Assembly: GCF_035271705.1 (NCBI RefSeq)
Contig: NZ_DATERI010000211.1
Location: 1-9,812, forward strand
DNA: 9,812 bases
DNA from: Buttiauxella sp035271705
GTDB lineage: Bacteria; Pseudomonadota; Gammaproteobacteria; Enterobacterales; Enterobacteriaceae
Direction: 5' to 3'
Shown here: one piece after another, positions 1 to 5,968 of the stretch
How the letters are laid out: every line of letters begins with the position of its first letter
Numbering within the stretch: the first letter of the stretch is position 1
Translations under genes and position numbers: made by a program
The notes under the pieces: generated by a model
What the model saw: the letters and a program-made list of their open reading frames with translations, nothing else
What the model was told of the DNA's origin: nothing
Database searches by the model: none

Positions 1-147
1 CCAGCAAGGAGCGATCATGGCGGCATCGAATTGATATTCCAAGCACATATTTAGATGCTTAATCAGTCCTTCACGAGTCAATTCGGGACTTACGTTGGTG
101 AACTGAATTGCCTTCGCAACCTGACGGGGATCGTTGAAATCAATCAC
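1..147 (-). CDS. DeoC-like aldolase, N-terminal part (runs off left edge)
   Basis: This is the first 49 codons of a gene continuing beyond base 1. The start is read as GTG at 147-145, because AGGAG lies nine bases upstream on the minus strand (156-160 region) and no ATG fits. The protein begins VIDFNDPRQV, then IQFTNVSPELTREG, and ends in AAMIAPCW. An I-x-x-T-x-x-x-P-x-x-T motif followed by a cysteine-and-aromatic strand is typical of the deoxyribose-phosphate aldolase (DERA/DeoC) barrel: the first strand is usually IDHT or similar and the second ends near NPCWV. The usual Asp of the first strand is Gln here (IQFT). DERA enzymes cleave deoxysugar phosphates through a Schiff-base lysine, which lies outside the window. 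The gene points away from the AraC regulator and has its own upstream region. A relative in another aldolase subfamily with a different substrate is possible. Confidence 0.68.
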   Translation of the reverse strand, partial: MIDFNDPRQVAKAIQFTNVSPELTREGLIKHLNMCLEYQFDAAMIAPCW

Positions 148-173
148 TTACTTTTACTCCTGCTTGCTAAGTA

Positions 174-191
174 ACGCACAACACTGTGCGT
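174..191. promoter_or_regulatory. Perfect dyad ahead of the DeoC-like gene
   Basis: ACGCACA (174-180) and TGTGCGT (185-191) are perfect reverse complements around the four bases ACAC. The dyad lies about 27 to 44 bases upstream of the GTG start of the minus-strand aldolase gene. It could be an operator bound by a dimeric regulator or a small hairpin in the leader RNA. No T-run follows on either strand, so a terminator is unlikely. Confidence 0.45.
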
Positions 192-250
192 GGGGTATGG
201 CATTACTTTAGACAAGTGCGGCGTAAAGCGTTATGGGTAGAATTCCCTGG

Positions 251-273
251 GACATGGACAAAATTTCCATGTC
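251..273. promoter_or_regulatory. 23-bp operator-like dyad, GACATGG-N9-CCATGTC
   Basis: GACATGG (251-257) and CCATGTC (267-273) are perfect inverted arms separated by the A/T-rich spacer ACAAAATTT. The spacing and symmetry fit an operator for a dimeric transcription factor. It overlaps a TTGACA hexamer on the minus strand (275-270), a perfect -35 match for the DeoC-like gene. No good -10 box sits 16 to 18 bases downstream, which is common at activator-dependent promoters. Whether the AraC regulator in this window or another factor binds here cannot be told from sequence. Confidence 0.5.
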
Positions 274-281
274 AATAATTT

Positions 282-297
282 TGTGACCCGGTTCAAT
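282..297. promoter_or_regulatory. Possible CRP-like site upstream of the DeoC-like gene
   Basis: TGTGA-CCCGGT-TCAAT has a perfect left half-site for CRP (TGTGA-N6-TCACA) and three of five bases in the right half. It lies just upstream of the TTGACA hexamer at 275-270, a sensible place for an activator of a sugar gene. One strong half-site alone is weak evidence. Confidence 0.28.
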
Positions 298-318
298 AAT
301 TAGCCAGAATTTAGTTAA

Positions 319-1263
319 GAAAGCTGCGAAATAATCCCTAATGTGAAATCATCAGGCCATCTTGGTATCAGGGGTGAGGTTCGACGTGAGTCATCAGTTG
401 ACCCCTGCTGACTGCGATTTCAACGGCAAACACCGCCAGACTCGAAAAGCGATTTTCCTGTCACGCATGGCGCAACAACTCCCTTGGCAGAGGATGCTCG
501 ACGTCATTGATCCCGTCTACCCCAAGGTCGGCAATGGTTGTCGCCCTTACCCACAGGAGACTCACATCCAGCAGTGGTACAAACTCAGTAACGGTGCCAT
601 GGAGGATGCCCCCTATGATGTAACCTCCATCCAACTGTTGGCGAGATTCTCACTCAACCAGGCCATCCCTGACCGCACCACCATCATGAACTTTCGCCAC
701 CGGCTGACCGCTGGCCCGTCAGCTATTCGAGAGCGCATCAACCAATGGTTATCAGAGGTGCGCGTCTTGATGATCCAGGGCTCGCTGGTCGATGCTACCA
801 TTATCGAGGCACCGTGTTCGACCAAAAACAAACAGACGATCAGACCAGTGGCATGAAACCCTGATGTCTCAAGTGGTCTAACGCACAGCCTGGTTACCAC
901 GGCCGCCAATGAGCATGTCCTCAACCAGCTGGGCAACAGGAGCAGTTAGTCGTGGCCAATGCTGGTTACCGCTGTGCAGAGAAGCGCGAAGAGCTGGCCG
1001 GGGTGAAGGCCGACTGGCTTGTCGCCGAGCTGCTGGGCAAGCATCCCCGCAGGAACAAGGCTATCATCCAGTTCGAGAAGCTCAAGGCCTGCCTCCGCGC
1101 CAAGGTGAAGCACCCCTTCCGTATCATCAATTGTCAGTTTTGCTTTGTGAAAGCCCGATATAAAGGGTTGCTGAAAAACGACCATCAGTTGGCGATGTTA
1201 TTTGCCTTGGCCAATCTGGTCCGAGTGGACCTGATGATAAATCAGTGAGAGAGATCTACCTGA
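319..1263 (+). mobile_element. IS5-group insertion sequence remnant
   Basis: The left end is placed near 319, where GAAAGCTGCGAA and the following AATCCCTAAT resemble the remembered IS5 terminus GGAAGGTGCGAA and the bases after it. The four bases before it, TTAA (315-318), fit the YTAR target of IS5, but no matching TTAA was found on the right. The right inverted repeat is not recognisable: after the transposase remnant the sequence passes into the regulator's upstream region, so the 3' end seems lost. The element sits between the DeoC-like gene and the AraC-family regulator, pulling apart what looks like a divergent control region. End positions are approximate. Confidence 0.62.
386..1263 (+). 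pseudogene. IS5-family transposase, decayed
   Basis: The reading frame from GTG 386 (VSHQLTPADCDF) matches the IS5 transposase start as remembered (MSHQLT). Blocks such as SNGAMEDAPYD, PDRTTIMNFRH and LVDATIIEAPCSTKNK follow in order, and after a break THSLVTTAANEHVLNQLGN and, in a second frame, KARYKGLLKND. The frame stops at 854-856, about 30 codons are missing, and a frameshift near 938-942 and further small deletions follow (for example where IS5 has QHWYNLSDGAMEDAL preceded by a longer linker). The second catalytic Asp is Asn (ANAGYR), the catalytic Glu is Lys (RAKVKHPF), and the partner Lys of the Y-R-E-K signature is Asn. The TGA at 1246-1248 replaces a probable Trp codon near the C-terminus, with the natural end at 1261-1263. 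It cannot make an active transposase. Confidence 0.88.
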
Positions 1264-1320
1264 AATTTGGTAGCGTCCCTGGAAATAAGGTCGAACATGG
1301 CGATAGAGCCTGATTTTTGA

Positions 1321-1349
1321 TGTAAAAACAGTCTTTGTAAGTTTTTACA
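1321..1349. promoter_or_regulatory. Perfect 9-bp dyad ahead of the AraC-family gene
   Basis: TGTAAAAAC (1321-1329) and GTTTTTACA (1341-1349) are perfect inverted arms around eleven bases. The centre lies about 53 bases before the regulator start codon, where an autoregulatory operator is expected. No clear -35/-10 pair was found next to it. The interval 1264-1387 otherwise holds only the tail of the IS5 remnant and A/T-rich leader DNA. Confidence 0.48.
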
Positions 1350-1387
1350 CACTCAACAATGCCTCATCAACATCGAGTGAAGCTCGT

Positions 1388-2266
1388 ATGGAAACACAAA
1401 TACAAAAAACGCAGATTGTGGCGAACTGGTATCGGGAGTCGGATGAGTTTTCTGCACTGATGAACTACCGGGTACTTCGTGCGGGTCATATTCGTACAGC
1501 CAATAATTTTCATGTACATCGGCAGTCTGTTGTAGGACATGAACTCATTTTTTGTCTTAACGGGAGTGGATTTATCCGCCTAGATAATAAGGTCCATGAG
1601 GTAAAAACGGGCACTCTTGCTTGGTTGCCCGTCCGTTGGCCTCATGAGCATTTTCCGGATAGAAATGAGCCATGGGAAATTTTATGGTTGCGCATTGATG
1701 GTACTAAACTCAACAATATAATGCAGATCCTTGATGTTCCTCAACATCCAGTTTTCGAATTCTCGACACCAGAAATTGTCGCTGAAATTTATCACAGCAT
1801 GTTTGATTTAATGCAGAATAACACTCTTGTGGCGGATGCTCATTGTGATGTGCTCTGTTCCCAGCTTATTTATACCCTGCTGGAGAATCGCAGTTTCGAA
1901 ACGACTAAATCGCTTGCGATTACCCATCGTGGACTAGGGCGGCTGATATATCAGATCCATAGTCATTACAATGATGACTGGGATATTGAAAAATTTATGC
2001 AGTATTGCAACGTAAGTAAGTCACAACTTTTTAGATTATTTCAAGAAACATTTAATCAAAGCCCGCTGAAATGGCTTAAAAATTATCGACTTTCTCAGGC
2101 ACGGCGTTTGCTGGTGGAAACTGACGATACGATTAGTCTTATCGCCTTGAAGGTGGGATATAATGATCCGCTACATTTTTCCCGCGATTTTAATCGGGCA
2201 ATTGGTATGCCTCCAAGCGAGTTTCGTCGCAAGGAGCAACAACTGAACAGCAACAACCACGACTGA
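1388..2266 (+). CDS. AraC/XylS-family transcriptional regulator
   Basis: This 292-residue protein has the standard AraC layout. Residues about 40-105 form a cupin-type sensing domain (HVHRQSVVGHELIFCL, a later GTLAWLPVRWPHEHFP), which usually binds the inducing sugar. Residues about 185-282 hold two helix-turn-helix units: DIEKFMQYCNVSKSQLFRLF, then ISLIALKVGYNDPLHFSRDF running into the family signature RAIGMPPSEFR. Length is normal and no break is seen. The ATG at 1388 has only a weak ribosome site (GAGTGAAG about 6 bases upstream). The gene is visibly richer in A+T than the operon genes to the right. It faces the 3' end of that operon and diverges from the DeoC-like gene at the left edge. 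It is likely an activator of one or both, but the binding site and inducer are unknown. Confidence 0.93.
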   Translation: METQIQKTQIVANWYRESDEFSALMNYRVLRAGHIRTANNFHVHRQSVVGHELIFCLNGSGFIRLDNKVHEVKTGTLAWLPVRWPHEHFPDRNEPWEILWLRIDGTKLNNIMQILDVPQHPVFEFSTPEIVAEIYHSMFDLMQNNTLVADAHCDVLCSQLIYTLLENRSFETTKSLAITHRGLGRLIYQIHSHYNDDWDIEKFMQYCNVSKSQLFRLFQETFNQSPLKWLKNYRLSQARRLLVETDDTISLIALKVGYNDPLHFSRDFNRAIGMPPSEFRRKEQQLNSNNHD

Positions 2267-2280
2267 GCTATTATCTGATC

Positions 2281-2301
2281 TATCGCCACGCTTGGGCGAT
2301 A
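2281..2301. terminator. Possible stem-loop after the regulator gene
   Basis: TATCGCC (2281-2287) and GGCGATA (2295-2301) form a perfect 7-bp stem with a 7-base loop, 14 bases after the regulator stop. It is the best candidate for the end of that transcript. The following sequence is A/T-rich but has no clean T-run, so termination may be weak or factor-dependent. Confidence 0.35.
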
Positions 2302-2410
2302 ACGTGAATATTTTGAAAATGTTTTCCCAGTTTTTTGAGTTCCCATGCAGACTGTTCTCAATAAGGTACCCTGATTTTCACGGACAGTCCCGATTGTTAC
2401 GATGATGGGT
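2302..2410. other. Unassigned spacer between regulator and IS debris
   Basis: No gene is recognised here. The stretch around 2380-2395 (GGACAGTCCC on the plus strand) has the look of an insertion-sequence terminus, but no partner repeat was found in the window, so it is left unnamed. Confidence 0.3.
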
Positions 2411-2467
2411 GTTAATGGGATGGTCGCCCCTCCCCAAAACGGCATCTGAAGTGCCAAAGTGGCGAAT
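2411..2467 (+). repeat. 57-bp inverted repeat, left copy
   Basis: Every base matches the reverse complement of 4046-4102. With one mismatch (2410 against 4103) the match extends two more bases to 2408/4105. This copy lies just ahead of the IS110-family transposase and is probably the left end of that element; GATGGTCGCCCC resembles the subterminal repeat of IS1111-type elements as remembered. The copy at 4046-4102 ends the debris on the other side, adjoining a fragment of a different insertion sequence. Confidence 0.93.
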
Positions 2468-2499
2468 GAGTATTCCCACTGATGAGAGAGGCGACCGCC

Positions 2500-3531
2500 A
2501 TGACGGTTATGACTATCGGTATTGACCTGGCAAAGCCTGTTTTCCAAGTGCATGGCGTGGATGAACACGGCAAGGCGGTCCTCAAGAGGCTGTTGAAGCG
2601 GGACCAGGTGATACCCTTCTTCTCTAATCTGTCCACCTGCCTGATCGGCATGGAGGCCTGCGGTAGCGCCAACTACTGGGCCAACAAACTGCAGGAGCTG
2701 GGGCATACCGTGAAGCTACTAATGGTGCCGCAGTTCGTTAAACCCTACGTCAAAACCAACAAAAATGACGCGGCGGATGCCGAGGCTATTTGTGAGGCGG
2801 TGAGCCGACCTAACATGCGCTTTGTGCCGATCAAGAATAGCGAGCAGCAGGCTGTCCTGGCGTTGCATCGTGCCCGCCAAGGTTTCGTCAAGCCCAGGAC
2901 CGCACAGGCTAACCAAATCCGAGGCCTTCTGGCTAAATTCGGCATCATCATTCCCAAAGGCATTGCGCGCATCAGCCAGCGCCTGCCCAACATCCTGGAG
3001 GAGAGCGAGAACGGCCTGCCGGGGACGTTTCGCCAGTTGCTCGAACGCCTGGGGGCTCACTTCAAGGCGCTCGACAAGCAGGTGAAAGAATTGGAGGTCC
3101 AACTGCGGAGTTGGTACCTGGGGAGTCCTGCCAGCCAGAAACTGGCGAAGGTACCGGGTATCGGCCCGCTCACCGCCAGCGCACTGGTGGCCACCATCGG
3201 CGATGCGAGAAATTTCAAGAATGGCAGGCAATTGGCCGCATGGCTGGGGTTAGTGCCACGGCAGTACTCCAGCTGAGGCAAGCAGACCCTGCTGGGGATC
3301 AGCAAGCGAGGCGACAGCTATCTGCGCACCCTGCTCGTCCACGGTGCGCGAGCCGTGTTGCATGTTGCAGAGCACAAGGTTCAGTACGCGGGCAGTTGGC
3401 TGGCAGGCGTGATGGCGCGACGCCACCCCAATGTGGCGGTGGTGGCGCTTGCCAACAAAAACGCGCGGATCGTCTGGGCGTTGCTCGCCCATGATCGAGA
3501 GTTTGAGGCCGATTTTGTAACGGCGGTATGA
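2500..3531 (+). pseudogene. IS110-family DEDD transposase with one internal stop
   Basis: The start is placed at ATG 2500, eight bases after GAGAGG (2486-2491); an in-frame ATG at 2482 is less well placed. Counting from 2500, the RuvC-like DEDD domain shows D9 (GIDLAK), E52 (GMEACGSA), and D90 and D93 (KNDAADAEAI). The C-terminal Tnp_20 part begins at VPGIGPLTASALVATIGDA. A TGA at 3274-3276 interrupts it directly after PRQYSS, where related proteins have Gly (GGA to TGA, one base change). The frame then continues cleanly through GKQTLLGISKRGDSYLRTLL to a natural TGA at 3529-3531, giving about 343 codons, normal for the family. The stop removes the conserved block around the catalytic serine region. 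The decay is recent, since no other lesion is visible. The helix-1 motif reads IDLAKPVFQ where Asn is usual in place of Pro. Confidence 0.9.
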
Positions 3532-3689
3532 AAAGAGCCGACACACAGTAGCGAGTTCCCCCGTGAACGAGGGGATGTAGAAAACGCAACAGAGAAACAA
3601 GTTCACAGCAACCAGAGTTGAAGAACAGCACCGATTGCACAGGCAATCATGAAGTGATGGCGAGACAGGTCAGACAGTGACTGGCAAAA

Positions 3690-3833
3690 CCCGAGGCGAA
3701 ACAAGGTACTTTCAAGTACGTGGCGTTGATAGAGGAGCCAGCCAGCAAATTCCATCAGGGACAGAGGCGGTAGCCTCGACCAAAATCCGGATCTATGGCT
3801 GCAATCTCCACCTAACTCACTTTCATGGATTGA
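3690..3833 (+). ncRNA. Candidate bridge (seek) RNA region of the IS110-family element
   Basis: IS1111-type elements are known to encode their guide RNA in the noncoding tail after the transposase. This tail has no coding frame and holds two small perfect hairpins: GTACT-TTCA-AGTAC (3706-3719) and GAGGC-GGTA-GCCTC (3764-3777). Exact RNA ends and guide loops cannot be set by eye, and the right tip of the element seems missing, so the RNA may be incomplete. The rest of the tail (3532-3689) shows only a weak CCCC/GGGG pairing (3558-3574). Confidence 0.35.
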
Positions 3834-3836
3834 GGG

Positions 3837-4055
3837 CTTGGCAAACCGGCCGCCATCCGCTGTGATAACGGTCCAGAATATATCAGCGAGGAGCTCAAGA
3901 CATGGGCAACCAAGCAGGGCGTCAGGTTGGACTATATCCAACCAGGTAACCCGCAGCAAAATGCCTATATCGAACGGTTCAACCGCACCGTGAGATACGA
4001 CTGGCTGGGCCATTATCTGTTTGGCACGCTGGATGAATTGCAGGAATTCGCCACT
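3837..4055 (+). pseudogene. IS3-family transposase orfB, internal C-terminal fragment
   Basis: An open frame reads GKPAAIRCDNGPEYISEE and continues to HYLFGTLDELQEFAT. It contains the last two residues of the IS3 DDE catalytic triad: the Asp in CDNGPEY and the Glu in NAYIERFN, separated by exactly 35 residues, the classic D-35-E spacing. The upstream frame hits a stop at 3831-3833, where the IS110-type tail ends. Downstream the IS3 match ends at EFAT, where related proteins go on with RW.WTYNHERPN; here the frame enters the 57-bp repeat and reads unrelated residues. Only about 73 codons of a roughly 280-codon gene remain, so it is inactive. The last ten bases (ATTCGCCACT) are shared with the repeat. 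Confidence 0.85.
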
Positions 4056-4102
4056 TTGGCACTTCAGATGCCGTTTTGGGGAGGGGCGACCATCCCATTA
4101 AC
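4046..4102 (-). repeat. 57-bp inverted repeat, right copy
   Basis: This is the exact reverse complement of 2411-2467. It is joined on its inner side to the IS3-family orfB fragment and on its outer side to the tail of the catabolic operon. It therefore looks like a detached left end of a second, oppositely oriented IS110-type copy, or the product of a rearrangement. The stretch 4103-4145 beyond it holds only the 3' flank of the lactonase gene. Confidence 0.92.
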
Positions 4103-4145
4103 GCCGCCCTGTACATGAACACTTGTTCGCATCCTCCCCAGCTTA

Positions 4146-5009
4146 TTATTTTCCTCTTGATTGCGATAAATAAATATCACGGGCGTTGTTCACCATGATT
4201 GCACATCTGTCTTCAGGGGTCAGATGCGAAATCGCATTTTCAACACACTGTCTCCAGCGGGAGTAACCACCAGCCAGATTCACCACCGGCCAGTCGCCGC
4301 CAAATAAGCAACGATGCGGACCAAAAACCGCTATGGCGTGTTGTATCCAGGGTTGAAGTTCTTCCTCGTTCCATGCAAGCCAGTCAGCCTCGGTGGGCAA
4401 ACCTGAGATTTTGCACACCAGTTGTGGGAAGTCTGCCAGTGGATCAAAGACGCTTTGCCATGCCTGCCATTCGTTGCGAATGATAGTAGGCTTACCCATG
4501 TGATCCAACACCACGCGGGCCTCTGGTGCATGGCTGAACAGCCAGTACAGCAGATCGTAAACCCCTTGCAGTTGAGACGCCCTAACACACAAATCGAGTA
4601 CAAAACCGTTTCTGGCTGCCGCCAGCAGGCCAGCACGAAAATTCATATCATAGAACAGGTGCTCAGGTTCATTTTGCAGTGAACGACGAATACCCACAAC
4701 CCTCGGTATATTACGCAGTTGGTGCAGATGGGGTATCACCGCATTCCCCTTTTCCAGAGCAGCCCAGGCGACGATACCTGCAATGTGAATAGGAGAATAT
4801 TCTGCTAGCTGGTTAATCCAGTTCACTTCGTCCACAGCCTGTTCTTCAGCGCAATCCGCCTGAACCACAATGGCGGCATCTGGTGCTTGCGCTTCAGTCG
4901 CCAGCACCTCGGGCAAAAAAGGCTGATTTAGCGCTGGCAGGTCACTGAGCCAGTCGTAACGCAATACTCGCGGGTCCCAGAGATGAAGATGACTGTCAAA
5001 GCATTTCAT
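4146..5009 (-). CDS. Amidohydrolase-family sugar lactonase (L-fuconolactonase-like)
   Basis: This 287-residue protein belongs to the Amidohydrolase_2 / COG3618 group, which includes L-fuconolactonase and L-rhamnonolactonase. Visible metal and catalytic positions are H7 and H9 in FDSHLHLWDP, H170 in VVLDHMGKP, the VCKISG strand near residue 200, and D239 in CLFGGDWP. The likely reaction is hydrolysis of an aldono-lactone to the free acid in the cytoplasm; no signal peptide is seen. Its ATG overlaps the stop of the aldo-keto reductase (ATGA, 5006-5009), so the two are probably translationally coupled, and the reductase product would be its substrate. It is the last gene of the operon and ends in tandem TAA stops. 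A 2-pyrone-dicarboxylate lactonase-type role is a less likely alternative given the neighbours. Confidence 0.85.
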   Translation of the reverse strand: MKCFDSHLHLWDPRVLRYDWLSDLPALNQPFLPEVLATEAQAPDAAIVVQADCAEEQAVDEVNWINQLAEYSPIHIAGIVAWAALEKGNAVIPHLHQLRNIPRVVGIRRSLQNEPEHLFYDMNFRAGLLAAARNGFVLDLCVRASQLQGVYDLLYWLFSHAPEARVVLDHMGKPTIIRNEWQAWQSVFDPLADFPQLVCKISGLPTEADWLAWNEEELQPWIQHAIAVFGPHRCLFGGDWPVVNLAGGYSRWRQCVENAISHLTPEDRCAIMVNNARDIYLSQSRGK

Positions 5010-5956
5010 TTTTGGGCTTTACCCCCATTACCAGGCAGAACATCCCAGCCAATATTCAGTACTGGAGCCATCAGCTCATCAATTTTTGCGAGCAGTTCTG
5101 GATCCACAGGCGATTCACTCCAGCAAATACTGTCGAGCATGTTATCCCTGCTGGCGGCACCAATAACGGTGGTGGAAATACCATGTTCTGCTGCGGTGGT
5201 CAGTGCAAACTGCAGTGCAACCTGGGCAATATTGACCTTATGACCATCACACAGGGCTGCGACTTTACGACAGACATTTTGTACATTCTGATGTGCCGGA
5301 TGCCAGTCTGGTGCGCCGCTTCGACTTAACAGTCCCATTGCCAGCGGTGACGCATTCAATACTCCGATCCCAGCCTCGTTGAGCCGTTTTGCTACCTCCC
5401 CTAGGCGACGATCCTGCAATGTCCAGGTGCAGTAGGCCATCACGGTATCCACTTTTTGCTCACACGCCACCTGTTCCAGCAGGTCGAGCTGATAACCGGT
5501 AACGCCGATATTACGCACGACACCGCGGTCACGTAGCTCCCTCAGCGTGGGTAGAGCTTCATCCAGTAGTTGTGGCAGACTGCCATATTCAATATCGTGG
5601 CACTGAATTACATCAATGTAGTCGGTACCTAGGCGGGCGAGGCTCTCATCAACACTGCGTAGTGTGGCCTCGCGCGAGAAATCCCAAAGGCTGTCACCGT
5701 AGCGTCCTACTTTTGTCGCGAGTGTGTAGCTTTCTCTGGCTACCCCTTTTAGCGCCACACCTAAAGCAGTTTCAGCCCGGGTCAGGCCATAATAAGGAGC
5801 GACATCAAAATAGTTCACTCCATGTTCCAGCGCTGTGGCTACCGTTTCACTGGCCTGTTGTTGTGATACCGGGTGATAAATGCTGCCCAGCGATGCCGCT
5901 CCCATAGCCAGAACCGGAACCTGTATTCCTGTGTGTCCTAAAGAGACTGTTTTCAT
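5006..5956 (-). CDS. Aldo-keto reductase, L-galactose/L-fucose dehydrogenase type
   Basis: This 316-residue protein has the AKR tetrad: D51 and Y56 in YFDVAPYYG, K82 in LATKVGRYG and H120 in IQCHDIEYGS. Several stretches closely resemble plant L-galactose dehydrogenase as remembered, including CHDIEFGSL, SASPLAMGLL and PEWHPA (here CHDIEYGSL, NASPLAMGLL and PDWHPA). That group, with bacterial D-threo-aldose 1-dehydrogenase, oxidises L-galactose, L-fucose or D-arabinose at C1 to the lactone using NAD(P)+. A lactonase gene overlapping its 3' end and a sugar-acid dehydratase upstream support this direction. The ATG at 5956 lies 12 bases after the dehydratase stop, with AAGGA eight bases ahead of it. 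The true sugar cannot be chosen between these candidates from sequence. Confidence 0.88.
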   Translation of the reverse strand: MKTVSLGHTGIQVPVLAMGAASLGSIYHPVSQQQASETVATALEHGVNYFDVAPYYGLTRAETALGVALKGVARESYTLATKVGRYGDSLWDFSREATLRSVDESLARLGTDYIDVIQCHDIEYGSLPQLLDEALPTLRELRDRGVVRNIGVTGYQLDLLEQVACEQKVDTVMAYCTWTLQDRRLGEVAKRLNEAGIGVLNASPLAMGLLSRSGAPDWHPAHQNVQNVCRKVAALCDGHKVNIAQVALQFALTTAAEHGISTTVIGAASRDNMLDSICWSESPVDPELLAKIDELMAPVLNIGWDVLPGNGGKAQK

Positions 5957-5968
5957 TTTCCTGTTCCT

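Larger units (their letters stand above)
2411..3833 (+). mobile_element. IS110-family (IS1111-like) insertion sequence, truncated
   Basis: The element consists of a left end (2411-2499), a broken transposase gene (2500-3531) and a 3' noncoding tail of about 300 bases (3532-3833). A long noncoding region after the transposase, rather than before it, fits the IS1111 subgroup. The right edge is set where IS3-family coding sequence begins (about 3834-3837). The expected right-end motif like GGGCGACCATCC is not present at that point, so the right tip appears cut off. No target duplication is seen, as expected for this family. Confidence 0.68.

Noticed and set aside
2373..2400. Terminal inverted repeat of another insertion sequence
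   Set aside because: GGACAGTCCC looks IS-like, but no matching inverted partner or transposase piece was found.
2095..2706. 203-codon minus-strand open frame
   Set aside because: It runs antisense through the regulator's C-terminus, a spacer and the transposase start, and shows no protein motif; the opposite-strand genes are clear.
3274..3276. TGA as a selenocysteine or programmed readthrough codon
   Set aside because: Transposases of this family have Gly at this place and no selenocysteine use is known; a point mutation explains it.
3706..3777. tRNA gene or CRISPR-like repeats in the IS tail
   Set aside because: No cloverleaf pairing or regularly spaced repeats are present; the hairpins fit an IS guide RNA region better.
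3927..4118. Short open frame as a separate gene
   Set aside because: Its first part is the IS3-family orfB fragment and its tail is translation of the 57-bp repeat, so it is a chance fusion.
5572..5907. Plus-strand open frames opposite the catabolic enzymes
   Set aside because: They are antisense to strong enzyme genes with complete motifs and have no ribosome sites or recognisable domains.
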